Of a stretch of 64,000 nucleotides of DNA, positions 36,228 through 45,749 are shown piece by piece. The notes beneath the pieces are model-generated. The model was not told the origin of the DNA. It made no database searches and worked only from the letters and a program-made list of their open reading frames with translations. A program made the position numbers and the translations under genes. Every line of letters starts with the position of its first letter. Position 1 is the stretch's first letter. The stretch is taken from NCBI GenBank assembly GCA_036163455.1, contig JAYZKL010000018.1, forward strand, positions 1-64,000. The letters run 5' to 3'. This DNA is from GCA-2701705 sp036163455. Lineage in GTDB: Bacteria > Pseudomonadota > Gammaproteobacteria > GCA-002705445 > GCA-002716945.

Positions 36228-36889
36228 AAGTTATTTCAAAATATCTAATTCTGGTTCTAATTGTAGTTAGTGTATATATGTTTTTTAATTATACTCAGGT
36301 GATTGGATCATATCCAATCAAAACCATTAGCTTTAAAGGCGATTTTATTTATGCTAATGAAAATAAAATACGAAAACAATTACGGTCACTTATTGGACAA
36401 GATTTAATAAAAATTGATATTTTGAAGATTAAAGACAATGTAAAAGAAAATGATTGGGTAAGTAATGTAATTGTTGAACGCAGATTACCTGATACATTAT
36501 TTATTGAAATATTTGAATATCGGCCTATTATTATTTGGAATAAAAACTATTATATAGATGATAAAGGTAAAAAATTTAGAGTAAAACAGAATATTGTATT
36601 AGATTTACCTAAAATCAGAAGTAATATTTTAAATTATAAGACTATGTATAATCTCTATATAAACTTATCAGAAATGCTGAATGAAATTGATTTAAAAATA
36701 ATTTCAATATCTCATGAAAATGATATGCTCGATATTCATACAGATAGGTATAATTTTCTAGTTAGATATTCGCTGTATTCTCAAAAAATAGATGAATTTA
36801 TCCATGTTTTTGAGCAATTTCAAAATAAAAACAAGAAAAATATTCAGACCATTGATCTCAGATATCCAACTGGTTTTGCTGTTCATTAA
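36224..36889 (+). CDS. ftsQ: Cell division protein FtsQ
   Basis: Bitopic divisome protein. The 221 residues begin with a membrane anchor at about 7-25, followed by a POTRA domain (YPIKTISFKGDFIYANENKIRKQL) and a C-terminal beta domain with VERRLPDTLFIEIFEYRPIIIW. Shorter than E. coli FtsQ (276). It overlaps ddl as ATGA, and ftsA follows after 26 nt. Confidence 0.9.
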   Translation: MKVISKYLILVLIVVSVYMFFNYTQVIGSYPIKTISFKGDFIYANENKIRKQLRSLIGQDLIKIDILKIKDNVKENDWVSNVIVERRLPDTLFIEIFEYRPIIIWNKNYYIDDKGKKFRVKQNIVLDLPKIRSNILNYKTMYNLYINLSEMLNEIDLKIISISHENDMLDIHTDRYNFLVRYSLYSQKIDEFIHVFEQFQNKNKKNIQTIDLRYPTGFAVH

Positions 36890-36915
36890 ATAAGTTATAA
36901 TGATAAAATAAGATA

Positions 36916-38169
36916 ATGATCAATAACCTTGATAAGAGAGAAGCCATTGTAGCCTTAGATGTTGGAACGACGAAAATCCTTTGTCTTGTTGCTGATTATA
37001 ATGATGATGGAAAGCTCAGGATTGTAGGAATTGGCGATGAACCTTGTGATGGACTTGAAAGAGGCGTCATTTCTGAAATTCAAACTACAGTTTCTAGTAT
37101 CAAGCGTTCTGTTAGCAAAGCAAGAAGTATTTCATCTCACAAAATTGAATCAGTAACTACGGGTATAGCTGGTAGCCACATACAATGCTTTAATGCTAAT
37201 GCTGAAATTAATATAACAAATGATGAGGTTACAAACGAAGATAAAATAAAGGTTGTTGAGAATGCTAGAGATATACAAATTCCTAATGATCAAGAAGTGC
37301 TTCATGTTATACCTCAATACTATTCAATTGATGGACAGATTGGAATAAGGGAACCAATAGGAATGGCTGGTGCAAGATTAGGGGTAAATGTGCATATAAT
37401 AACATCTTCAACTACAGCTAAAAAGAATTTAACCAAATGCATAGAGAACAGTTTACTGGATGTCGACCACTTTGTCTTAGAACCCGTTGCTTCTAGTTAT
37501 TCTGTTTTAACCGAAGAAGAGCGTTCCCTTGGTGTCTGTTTAGTTGACATTGGGGGCGGAACAACAGATGTGGCAATTTTTACAGATGGAACAATTAAGC
37601 ATACATCTGTTATTCAGATTGCAGGCCAAATGATAACTAACGATATCAAAATTGGTTTACGGACTTCAACTGAAGCGGCTGAAGAAATAAAAATACAACA
37701 TGGCTCTCTAATAAATAACCCTGAAGATAGCGAAAAGATGATAAAAGTACCTTCTATTTCAGATAAACCTGACAATGAAGTTAGCCTAACTAATTTAAGT
37801 CATATTATAGGATGCAGGATTGATGAAATTTTTGAAAAAATACAGGTAGAAATCGAAAATAGTGGTCATTCTAGTAAAATTAGATCGGGAATAGTTTTTA
37901 CTGGTGGAGGTGCAAGATTATCTGGACTTGATGATTATGCTGAAGCAAAATTTTCATGCCCAGCAAGAATTGGTGCACCAGCGAATATTCCAGGAATTGG
38001 AAATGTAAGTGGAAAAGCTAGGTACTCTACTGCAGTTGGTCTTCTACTCTACAGGGAAGAAAAATTAATGAACATGCCTCATAGAAGTTCACTAGAAGAT
38101 AATCCCATATTATCCTTTATTAATAATTTTTGGACTAAACTATCTGGATATTTCCATAAAGAACTTTAA
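36916..38169 (+). CDS. ftsA: Cell division protein FtsA
   Basis: Actin-like membrane tether for FtsZ. The 417-residue protein has the phosphate-1 loop VALDVGTTKILCLV near the N-terminus, the SHI insertion domain, the phosphate-2 loop CLVDIGGGTTDVAIF near 209, and the adenosine motif GIVFTGGGARLSGL near 325. The C-terminal amphipathic helix (LSFINNFWTKLSGYF) would bind the membrane. Unusually it is followed not by ftsZ but by a 104-nt gap and lpxC. Confidence 0.95.
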   Translation: MINNLDKREAIVALDVGTTKILCLVADYNDDGKLRIVGIGDEPCDGLERGVISEIQTTVSSIKRSVSKARSISSHKIESVTTGIAGSHIQCFNANAEINITNDEVTNEDKIKVVENARDIQIPNDQEVLHVIPQYYSIDGQIGIREPIGMAGARLGVNVHIITSSTTAKKNLTKCIENSLLDVDHFVLEPVASSYSVLTEEERSLGVCLVDIGGGTTDVAIFTDGTIKHTSVIQIAGQMITNDIKIGLRTSTEAAEEIKIQHGSLINNPEDSEKMIKVPSISDKPDNEVSLTNLSHIIGCRIDEIFEKIQVEIENSGHSSKIRSGIVFTGGGARLSGLDDYAEAKFSCPARIGAPANIPGIGNVSGKARYSTAVGLLLYREEKLMNMPHRSSLEDNPILSFINNFWTKLSGYFHKEL

Positions 38170-38225
38170 TACATTAATTTTGTCATAAATATAGGGGTAT
38201 TTACTTATAATTTGGCTGTTTTTCC

Positions 38226-38254
38226 TTAACAAATATATTGAAAAACAATATACT
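38226..38254 (+). promoter_or_regulatory. Candidate promoter of lpxC
   Basis: TTAACA at 38226-38231 and TATACT at 38249-38254 are separated by exactly 17 nt, each matching five of six consensus bases. Transcription would start near 38261, about 12 nt before the lpxC ATG, where I see no Shine-Dalgarno. The 104-nt ftsA-lpxC gap, where ftsZ would normally be, holds nothing else recognisable. Confidence 0.5.
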
Positions 38255-38273
38255 TTATTAACTGCTTATAATT

Positions 38274-39200
38274 ATGATAAAACAACGTACACTATCAAAT
38301 AAAATTAAAGCAACTGGGGTGGGTCTTCATACAGGACAGAAGATTAACCTCACTTTGAATCCTGCTCCAGTCAACACAGGCATAAGGTTCAGGAGAATTG
38401 ATGTAGATTTGGCTGAACCAGAACATGATTCAGTTAAAGCATCATTAAAAAATGTCCACGATACAAGATTATCAACTACCCTCTCTAATAAAGTAATTCA
38501 AATTTCTACTGTTGAACATTTGCTATCAGCAATGGCTGGTCTTGGTATAGATAACGCTTTGGTAGAACTTGATGGTCCAGAAGTTCCTATTATGGATGGT
38601 AGCTCAAGACCTTTTGTTTTCATGATTCAGTCAGCAGGCATACAAGAACAAGCATCGCCAAAGAAATTTATAAAAATTAAAAAAACTGTAGAAGTTAAGG
38701 AAGGTGAAAAATGGGCGAGAATAGAACCATTTGAAGGATTTAAAGTTGCATTCACAATTGATTTTAAGCATCCAACTTTCACAGAAACATCACAATCAGC
38801 TGAAATAGACTTTTCTACAGTTTCATATCTAAGCCAAGTGAGCAGAGCCAGAACTTTTGGTTTTGCTAAAGACATTGAAATTTTGAGAAAAAACAACCTC
38901 GCTCTTGGTGGTAGTGTTAATAATGCTGTTGTTATTGACGACTATAAAGTTATAAATGAAGAAGGATTAAGATTTGAAGATGAGTTTGTAAAACATAAAA
39001 TTTTAGATGCAATTGGAGATCTTTATCTCTTGGGCCATGGTTTGATTGGCTCATTTTCAGCTTATAAATCAGGACATCATCTAAATAATCTATTATTGCG
39101 TGAATTAATCAATAATTCAGAAGCGTGGGAAGAATTCATTATTGAGAATGAAGAAGACGCGCCAATTTTTTATACCAAGCCAGTAGAAGTAAAGCCTTAA
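38274..39200 (+). CDS. lpxC: UDP-3-O-acyl-GlcNAc deacetylase
   Basis: Zinc enzyme for the committed step of lipid A synthesis, showing that the cell makes an LPS outer membrane. The 308-residue protein carries the expected zinc ligands H82 (in TVEHLLSAMAGLGIDN), H241 and D245 (in KHKILDAIGDLYLLG), and the catalytic base histidine in SGHHLNNLL near 268. The stop overlaps the convergent dciA stop. Confidence 0.97.
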   Translation: MIKQRTLSNKIKATGVGLHTGQKINLTLNPAPVNTGIRFRRIDVDLAEPEHDSVKASLKNVHDTRLSTTLSNKVIQISTVEHLLSAMAGLGIDNALVELDGPEVPIMDGSSRPFVFMIQSAGIQEQASPKKFIKIKKTVEVKEGEKWARIEPFEGFKVAFTIDFKHPTFTETSQSAEIDFSTVSYLSQVSRARTFGFAKDIEILRKNNLALGGSVNNAVVIDDYKVINEEGLRFEDEFVKHKILDAIGDLYLLGHGLIGSFSAYKSGHHLNNLLLRELINNSEAWEEFIIENEEDAPIFYTKPVEVKP

Positions 39201-39466
39201 TTATTAATCACAATTTTAAAATCTGCTATATTTAGGGAGTTATTTTTTCTAAATATATCCAAATATTTATTTCTTTCAAATTTTAAAACAGTGGCTATTG
39301 AACTATTTTTACAGCCCACTACAATGACATCTCCTTTTATATTGATAATTTCTATTTGGCCAGCAATATCTTGTGGAAAATTATTGTTTACAAACTGATT
39401 TAAATTCTTTATCAATATGCTTTTATTAAGAATATTATCAGGAAGAAAGGATGAAATTTTTTTCAT
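39197..39466 (-). CDS. DciA-like DUF721 protein, short
   Basis: An 89-residue protein resembling the DUF721/DciA family, which helps load the replicative helicase DnaB in bacteria lacking DnaC. It retains the compact KH-like core (GQIEIINIKGDVIVVGCKNSSIATVLKF) but little else; many DciA proteins are 140-160 residues. Its place between lpxC and secA is where DUF721 genes lie in many Gammaproteobacteria. It is read on the minus strand, converging with lpxC. Confidence 0.72.
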   Translation of the reverse strand: MKKISSFLPDNILNKSILIKNLNQFVNNNFPQDIAGQIEIINIKGDVIVVGCKNSSIATVLKFERNKYLDIFRKNNSLNIADFKIVINN

Positions 39467-39543
39467 AAAAACCTAAAATTATTATATCATGATAAGCCAA
39501 TAGGCAGTCTATATGTTAATATATATTTAACGCTAATATTTAA

Positions 39544-42183
39544 ATGATACCACAAATAGTTAAAAGTTTATTTGGTTCCAGAAACAGTCGTTTACTCAAG
39601 AAATATCGCCCTTTAGTAGATAAGATAAATGACTTAGAAGAAAAATATACCTCTTTGAAAGATGAAAACTTTCCATCTGAAATGGAAAGACTTAAAAAAT
39701 CTTACCTAGAATCAAATAATTTGGAGAAATTACTTCCAGATGCTTTTGCCCTTGTTCGTGAAGCATCAAAAAGATCCTTGGGTTTAAGACATTTTGATGA
39801 GCAATTAATTGGAGGGATTGTGCTTCATGAAGGTAAAATTGCAGAAATGAAAACTGGAGAAGGTAAAACACTGGTAGCTACATTGCCAGCATTTTTAAAT
39901 ACACTTACAAGTAAACCAGTATTTATTGTAACAGTTAATGATTATCTTGCTCAAAGAGATTCAATATGGATGGGAAAATTATTTAATTTCGTAGGTCTAT
40001 CAGTTGGTACTATAACAAGCGGTTTAGATTCTGAAGCAAAGAAAGAAATGTATAACAGGGATATTGTTTATGGGACAAATAATGAATTTGGGTTTGATTA
40101 TTTAAGAGATAACATGGTTTATCATATTAGTCAGAAGGTACAAAGTGAAATGTCTTATGCGATTATTGATGAAGTAGACTCCGTTTTAATTGATGAAGCT
40201 AGGACACCATTAGTTATTTCTGGATCCGCTACAGAGAGCAGCATGCTTTACCAGCAAATTAATAAATTGACCAATTCTTTAATAAATCATAAAAATAACG
40301 ATAATTTATATAAAATTGATGAAAAACAAAAGAGCGCATCTTTAACAGAAGAAGGTCATAATGAAATAGAAAAACTTTTGTTATCAAATAATCTAATTAC
40401 AAGCACATCTAGTTTATATGATCCAAAAAATATTTCTTTACTCCATTACATAGACTCATCACTAAAGGCAAACTTAATTTATAAAAAAGATATTGATTAT
40501 GTAGTTGAAGATAATCAGGTTGTAATCATAGATGAATTCTCAGGAAGAAAGATGCCAGGAAGAAGATGGTCAGAGGGTCTTCATCAAGCAGTTGAAGCAA
40601 AGGAACAAGTGAAAATTCAAAATGAAAATCAAACATATGCATCAATAACATTTCAAAATTATTTTAGGTTATTCAAAAAAATATCAGGTATGACTGGAAC
40701 GGCCGATACAGAGGCAGTTGAATTTCAACAAATTTATAATCTAGAAGTAGTTGTGATACCAACAAATAAAAAAATGATTAGGAAAGATGAGGTAGATTTA
40801 GTTTTTATCACTGCAAAAGAAAAATATAATGCCATAATTGACGAAATAATTGAAAAAAATAAGACAGGGCAACCTATTCTTGTTGGTACTACATCAATTG
40901 AGTCATCTGAATACTTATCCAAAATTCTTAAAGAGAAAAAACTGGAACATTCAGTGTTAAATGCAAAATATCACCAAAAAGAAGCTGAGATTATTGCTCA
41001 AGCAGGAAAATTAAATACAATTACAATAGCTACGAATATGGCAGGAAGAGGTACTGATATAGTTTTAGGAGGCAACTACCTTTTTAATACAGACAATCTA
41101 AAATCAGAAGAAATTTCAAAATTAAAAAAACAATGGGAAGAGAATAGCGAAAAAGTAAAACAGTTGGGAGGATTATACATAATAGGTACGGAAAGACATG
41201 AATCAAGAAGAGTCGATAATCAACTCAGAGGGAGAGCGGGGAGACAAGGAGATCATGGTAAGTCGAGGTTTTATCTATCGTTGGAAGATAATCTAATGAG
41301 AATTTTTGCTTCAGAGAAAGTTAGTGAAATTATGAAAAAGCTTGGAATGGAAGAAGGTGAATCAATTGAGCATAAGTGGGTTTCAAAATCTATTGAAAAT
41401 GCTCAGAAAAGAGTTGAGGCATATAACTTTGATATAAGGAAAACACTTTTGGAATATGATGATATTGCAAATGAGCAAAGAAAAGTTATATATAATCAAA
41501 GGAATGATGTATTAACCGCATCTGATGTTTATGCTTTATTACAGAATATTATCAGTTTTGAAGCTGAAGATATCATTAGTAGACATTTTCCTCAAGATTT
41601 ACCAGTTGCTCAGTGGAACACAGAGGAGCTTAACACTTATTTAAATGAAGAGTTTTTAATAAATAAAGATTCAAAAATAATACTAAATGCTTCTGAAGAA
41701 AAGCCAAGAGACAATATCATAAACTTTGTGAAAGAAGAACTAAGGAAAAGAATAGATCTTAATTTAAGTAATCTGAATAGCGAAGATAAAAATGAACTTA
41801 TTAGAAATATTTTATTAAGCGTTATTGATGAAGACTGGAGATTACATTTGAATGCAATGGATCATTTAAGACAAGGAATAGGGTTGAGAGGTTATGCAGC
41901 TAAGAATCCTAAAAATGAATATAAAAGAGAATCATTTGAGATGTTTGAAGAAATGTTAGCTATTAATAATCATGAAATTGTAAAAACATTGAGCAAAATC
42001 AAAGTAAAAAATAAACCTACTGAAGAGGTTGCTAACCCATCATCATCTGATAATCTAACTAAAATATCAAAAAAATCAAATGACCCTAGATGTCTATTAA
42101 ATACTACCAACACCCAAATCCCTAGAAATAAAAAATGCCCGGTAACTAATAAGAAATTTAAACAATGTTGTGGTAAATTATAG
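39544..42183 (+). CDS. secA: Preprotein translocase ATPase SecA
   Basis: Motor of Sec protein export. The 879-residue protein has MKTGEGKTLVATLPAF as Walker A near residue 102, IIDEVDSVLIDEARTPLVISG as Walker B, the TNMAGRGTDIVLGG and RGRAGRQGDHG helicase motifs, and the helical scaffold domain. The C-terminal zinc tail is altered: it reads KKCPVTNKKFKQCCGKL, whereas the family has CPCGSGKKYKxCHG, so one cysteine of the CxC pair and the usual final His ligand are replaced. Confidence 0.96.
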   Translation: MIPQIVKSLFGSRNSRLLKKYRPLVDKINDLEEKYTSLKDENFPSEMERLKKSYLESNNLEKLLPDAFALVREASKRSLGLRHFDEQLIGGIVLHEGKIAEMKTGEGKTLVATLPAFLNTLTSKPVFIVTVNDYLAQRDSIWMGKLFNFVGLSVGTITSGLDSEAKKEMYNRDIVYGTNNEFGFDYLRDNMVYHISQKVQSEMSYAIIDEVDSVLIDEARTPLVISGSATESSMLYQQINKLTNSLINHKNNDNLYKIDEKQKSASLTEEGHNEIEKLLLSNNLITSTSSLYDPKNISLLHYIDSSLKANLIYKKDIDYVVEDNQVVIIDEFSGRKMPGRRWSEGLHQAVEAKEQVKIQNENQTYASITFQNYFRLFKKISGMTGTADTEAVEFQQIYNLEVVVIPTNKKMIRKDEVDLVFITAKEKYNAIIDEIIEKNKTGQPILVGTTSIESSEYLSKILKEKKLEHSVLNAKYHQKEAEIIAQAGKLNTITIATNMAGRGTDIVLGGNYLFNTDNLKSEEISKLKKQWEENSEKVKQLGGLYIIGTERHESRRVDNQLRGRAGRQGDHGKSRFYLSLEDNLMRIFASEKVSEIMKKLGMEEGESIEHKWVSKSIENAQKRVEAYNFDIRKTLLEYDDIANEQRKVIYNQRNDVLTASDVYALLQNIISFEAEDIISRHFPQDLPVAQWNTEELNTYLNEEFLINKDSKIILNASEEKPRDNIINFVKEELRKRIDLNLSNLNSEDKNELIRNILLSVIDEDWRLHLNAMDHLRQGIGLRGYAAKNPKNEYKRESFEMFEEMLAINNHEIVKTLSKIKVKNKPTEEVANPSSSDNLTKISKKSNDPRCLLNTTNTQIPRNKKCPVTNKKFKQCCGKL

Positions 42184-42185
42184 CC

Positions 42186-43361
42186 ATGAATAAAAGGGTA
42201 TTAATTGAAACCTTTAATATAGGTATAAAGAATAATCAAAAAGATGCTGTTTGTATGATGCTACCAGAAAAAGCTAGTACAGCTATTGTGCTGACAAAAA
42301 ATAAATTTGCAGCAGCGCCAATTTTACTATCTAAGAAACATATTAAAGAAAGTAGACCGAAATATTTTTTAATCAATTCCGGTAATGCGAATGCATGTAC
42401 AGGGCCTCTAGGTATTTCAAATGCAAAAAAATATATAAAAACAGTATCTAAAAAGTTAAGCTGCAAGGCTAATGAAATATTGATATTTTCAACTGGTATA
42501 GTTGGCAGACAGTTGCCTATAGAAGATATGATTGAAAACATCAATAAAAAGCAATTTAAATTTAGATCATCATGGGATGAGGCAGCCTCCGCTATTATGA
42601 CCACTGATAAATTCAAAAAGATTATAAGAAAGAGTTTTATAATAAAAAATCAGAGAATCAAAGTTAATGCTATATGTAAAGGAGCAGGGATGATTGAACC
42701 TAATATGGCAACTACGTTATCTTTCATAGAGATTAATGTGAAAATTAATAAAAGCTTATTATTAAAACTTTTAAAGAAAATTACAGAATTTTCATTTAAT
42801 AGAATTTCAGTTGATGGAGATATGTCTACCAATGATAGTTTTGCAATAATTGCTAATGGTGAAAATGATTATATTGATTTTTCTAAAGATAAAATCTCAT
42901 ATCAAAACCTGGAAAAAAATCTAATTAATATCTCTCAAACTTTATCAAGAAAGATTATCGAAGATGGTGAAGGATCTACAAAGATTATTGATATTAGTAT
43001 AAATAATGCAAAAAACCATAAAGAAGCAAAAAAAATAGCATTATCATTAGCTAATTCATCTTTAATTAAAACAGCCTTTTATGGATCAGATCCAAATTGG
43101 GGGAGAATATTAGTTAAATTAGGTTCAGTTTATCATGCTACATACAACATAAATAAGATAGTTTTGAAACTAAATGATCAAACAATTTTTAAAAATGGTT
43201 CGCCGGTTAAAAAGATTAATTATGGTTTATTAAATCAAAAAATGAAAAAAAGAAATATTAAAGTATCTCTAAGTTTGTCATCTGGAAAGGGATGTTATAA
43301 CCTTGTAACATCTGATTTAAGTAAAAAGTATGTAGATTTAAACTCTAAATATTCAACATAA
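42186..43361 (+). CDS. argJ: Bifunctional glutamate N-acetyltransferase / N-acetylglutamate synthase
   Basis: Transfers acetyl between ornithine and glutamate in the cyclic arginine pathway. The 391-residue precursor has the autocleavage site in EPNMATTLSF, with T176 as the N-terminal nucleophile of the beta chain. NSGNANACTG near 64 and FYGSDPNWGRIL near 300 are also conserved. It lies 2 nt after secA and 3 nt before the Nudix gene. Confidence 0.94.
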   Translation: MNKRVLIETFNIGIKNNQKDAVCMMLPEKASTAIVLTKNKFAAAPILLSKKHIKESRPKYFLINSGNANACTGPLGISNAKKYIKTVSKKLSCKANEILIFSTGIVGRQLPIEDMIENINKKQFKFRSSWDEAASAIMTTDKFKKIIRKSFIIKNQRIKVNAICKGAGMIEPNMATTLSFIEINVKINKSLLLKLLKKITEFSFNRISVDGDMSTNDSFAIIANGENDYIDFSKDKISYQNLEKNLINISQTLSRKIIEDGEGSTKIIDISINNAKNHKEAKKIALSLANSSLIKTAFYGSDPNWGRILVKLGSVYHATYNINKIVLKLNDQTIFKNGSPVKKINYGLLNQKMKKRNIKVSLSLSSGKGCYNLVTSDLSKKYVDLNSKYST

Positions 43362-43364
43362 ATA

Positions 43365-44288
43365 ATGAAGGACGTAATTAGTTGCTCAATTGGTTTAATA
43401 CAATCTGAGGATTCCAAATTATTGTATATTGAACGCATAAAAAACCCTTATCAAGGTCAATTTGAATTTCCAGGAGGTAAAATTAGAAATAGTGAGACGC
43501 CTAAATCTGCAATTATACGAGAACTTAAAGAAGAATTAGATATAAAAGTAACGAAAACAAGATTTATAGGAAACATTTATCATAATTACCCAGAATTTAA
43601 AGTTACATTATATGTTTTTTCTATAGATAGTTATGAAGGGGAGATAAAAAGTATTAATCGTGAACTCTGTTATAGAAGTTTATATGAATTAAAAAATGGC
43701 TTTAATGCGATTCAATCATGTATGAAGGTTTTGAAACTAAATTTATTATTACCTAAAATTAAGATTCTAGAGTGTAATCAAGTATTATTGAATAATGCAG
43801 ATTTACCTAAAATAGATAATGATGACATATCTTCTCAAATGATAAGATTAAGAAATCTAAAAGCATCAGAAAATATACAGCCTGATATTCTTAATCGTTT
43901 TATAAAAAATAACCCTCATAACTACATAATTGATTATCCATGTGAAAAATTTTTTCATGAAAGGTTTGTTGGAATACATTTTAAAAGTAAATACTTATCA
44001 ACATTAAAATCTATTCCCAAAGATACAACTTTATATTCTGCCTCATGCCATAACCTGGAGGAGGTTGAGCATGCAAATCGTTTGGAATTAGATTATATCC
44101 TGATTTCTCCAGTCCTTCTCGCTAAACATATTCATCAACAAACTCTTGGATGGGATGGATTCAGAAAGTTATCAGAAAAGGCCAATATGCCAACTTATGC
44201 ATTGGGCGGTATATGCTCTAATGACCATGACTACGCATTATCATTAAAGTATGGTGGGTTTGGTATTGCAGGTATAAAAAAATTTTGA
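43365..44288 (+). CDS. Nudix hydrolase fused to a ThiE/TenI-like domain
   Basis: A 307-residue two-domain protein. Residues 1-130 form a MutT-type Nudix domain with the box GGKIRNSETPKSAIIRELKEEL around 32-53, likely cleaning oxidised nucleotides such as 8-oxo-dGTP. Residues 150-307 resemble the thiamin phosphate synthase/TenI barrel (YSASCHNLEEVEHANRL, ISPVLL, YALGGI). This fusion after argJ is a known gammaproteobacterial arrangement. The second domain lacks proof of ThiE activity. Confidence 0.87.
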   Translation: MKDVISCSIGLIQSEDSKLLYIERIKNPYQGQFEFPGGKIRNSETPKSAIIRELKEELDIKVTKTRFIGNIYHNYPEFKVTLYVFSIDSYEGEIKSINRELCYRSLYELKNGFNAIQSCMKVLKLNLLLPKIKILECNQVLLNNADLPKIDNDDISSQMIRLRNLKASENIQPDILNRFIKNNPHNYIIDYPCEKFFHERFVGIHFKSKYLSTLKSIPKDTTLYSASCHNLEEVEHANRLELDYILISPVLLAKHIHQQTLGWDGFRKLSEKANMPTYALGGICSNDHDYALSLKYGGFGIAGIKKF

Positions 44289-44296
44289 TGTGGCAT

Positions 44297-45070
44297 TTAC
44301 ATTGAACAACAAGATAAAAAAAATTCCACATCTAATTTATGAGGAATAAATTTGTTCTCATCATTTTGAGTCATAAACCTTATAGAAAATCTTTGCTTTC
44401 CAACGCTAATTGATGGAAAAAAATAATGATCTGATGTCAGCGCAACACGTATAAGAAGAATATTTTTTTTACTATCAAGTTTGTCAGTAAAAAAACCATT
44501 TTTTGCAAGCTGATCAACAGGGACTACAGACTTCCTGATTGTTGTAAGTAAAAATTCAACAGATTGGTTAATAAAATTTATGGGTTCTAACCATAGGTTA
44601 ATTTGGTTTTCTCTAGAAAGACTATCTCGTGATAACCAGTAAATTAATGAAGATGGATGAATTGAATTTTTTGAGTATTTTATAATGGTTTGAAATAATT
44701 CATCTTTATCAAGATAATCAAGATAGTTTGCTTCTATTGAATACAAAAAACTTAGATGACTTTCTTGTTTTTCTAATATAGAATTTAGTTTACTAGAATC
44801 TGTGCCAGGCTTATTACTTTCTCTGATTTTTTTAAAAAAAACATTATGTGATTCAAGATCACGAATGAGTTCTGATTTAAGATCAGCTCTTGTTAACATT
44901 TCATAAAGTTCCGTAAGAGCAACAGCTGATGAATAACTTTCATGCTCAGATTCTTTATCTTTAAGATAATTAATTCTATTAAATAGCATTTCAATTCTTA
45001 AGAACTTTCTAATTCTTTCATGCACAGGTTCTTCATAAACAGTGACTTGATTATCAGATAGTGTGGACAT
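44297..45070 (-). CDS. zapD: Z-ring associated protein ZapD
   Basis: FtsZ-bundling protein (DUF1342 family). The 257 residues match ZapD with YEEPVHERIRKFLRIEMLFNR near the start and a long helical domain, followed by a beta-rich C-terminus that ends PHKLDVEFFLSCCSM. It lies 1 nt after coaE on the minus strand, the usual coaE-zapD pair. It converges with the Nudix gene across 8 nt. Confidence 0.92.
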   Translation of the reverse strand: MSTLSDNQVTVYEEPVHERIRKFLRIEMLFNRINYLKDKESEHESYSSAVALTELYEMLTRADLKSELIRDLESHNVFFKKIRESNKPGTDSSKLNSILEKQESHLSFLYSIEANYLDYLDKDELFQTIIKYSKNSIHPSSLIYWLSRDSLSRENQINLWLEPINFINQSVEFLLTTIRKSVVPVDQLAKNGFFTDKLDSKKNILLIRVALTSDHYFFPSISVGKQRFSIRFMTQNDENKFIPHKLDVEFFLSCCSM

Positions 45071-45071
45071 A

Positions 45072-45659
45072 TTATTTTTTTAAGATTTTAGTTAAGTATA
45101 ATTTCTCAAATTTATTTTTCAAACTACTCATTGTATCATTGTTAACAAGTATATAATTAGATTTATTTATATAAAAACTTCTATTTTTCTGGATTTTATC
45201 TAATTTGGTAAAGTCTTTTTTTGATATTTTTCTACTTTTAAGAGATCGGTTCATTCTTTTATAATATGTACTATCAATAGTTATTATTTTGAATGGAGCA
45301 GTTATATTTTTTGCAGTCTCAATTAAAGGTAATTCAAGTACAGCTTTTAAATTTTTTAACTTATTTAGTTTTGAGTTTATATATAAAAAGAATATTGGAT
45401 GTATAGTTTTATTAATATACTCTCTATTTTTATTTGATGTTAGAAACTTTTCTTTTACTTTTTTTATAGAAATCTTATTTTTAGATAAAATATCTTTATC
45501 AAAAAATTTTACAAGCTTGGTTTTTATTGTATTATTTGTCCTTAATAATTTTTTAGCTATGTTATCAGAATCAAAATAATGGAAACCCTTTTTTTTCAAT
45601 AATTTTGATACAGTTGATTTCCCTGATCCTATTAATCCAGAAACAATAAATAGTTGCAT
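45072..45659 (-). CDS. coaE: Dephospho-CoA kinase
   Basis: Last step of coenzyme A synthesis. The 195-residue protein has the P-loop GLIGSGKST at 8-16, followed by FHYFDSDNIAKKLL, and ELPLIETA near 109. It is highly AT-rich, with long lysine and asparagine runs. No zinc-ribbon yacG gene follows; zapD is next. Confidence 0.92.
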   Translation of the reverse strand: MQLFIVSGLIGSGKSTVSKLLKKKGFHYFDSDNIAKKLLRTNNTIKTKLVKFFDKDILSKNKISIKKVKEKFLTSNKNREYINKTIHPIFFLYINSKLNKLKNLKAVLELPLIETAKNITAPFKIITIDSTYYKRMNRSLKSRKISKKDFTKLDKIQKNRSFYINKSNYILVNNDTMSSLKNKFEKLYLTKILKK

Positions 45660-45663
45660 AGTA

Positions 45664-45741
45664 TTATTTTAAAAATATAGTTAAGATGATTCCAATCATC
45701 ATTATGAAGAAAAGTGTTAATAGTAGAGGAGTTCTATTCAT
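45664..45741 (-). CDS. Possible 25-residue membrane peptide
   Basis: A short ORF between the PP0621-type gene and coaE. It begins MNRTPLLLTLFF and consists almost entirely of one membrane segment ending in a lysine. Spacing (8 nt from the upstream gene, 4 nt to coaE) would fit an operon member. There is no homology I can name, and such a short AT-rich ORF can arise by chance. Confidence 0.3.
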   Translation of the reverse strand: MNRTPLLLTLFFIMMIGIILTIFLK

Positions 45742-45749
45742 TTAATTAT

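Noticed and set aside
39467..39543. Palindromic stretch (GTTAA-N7-TTAAC) between dciA and secA as an operator.
   Set aside because: It is short and almost entirely A-T. Such symmetry is frequent by chance here and no secM-like peptide was found.
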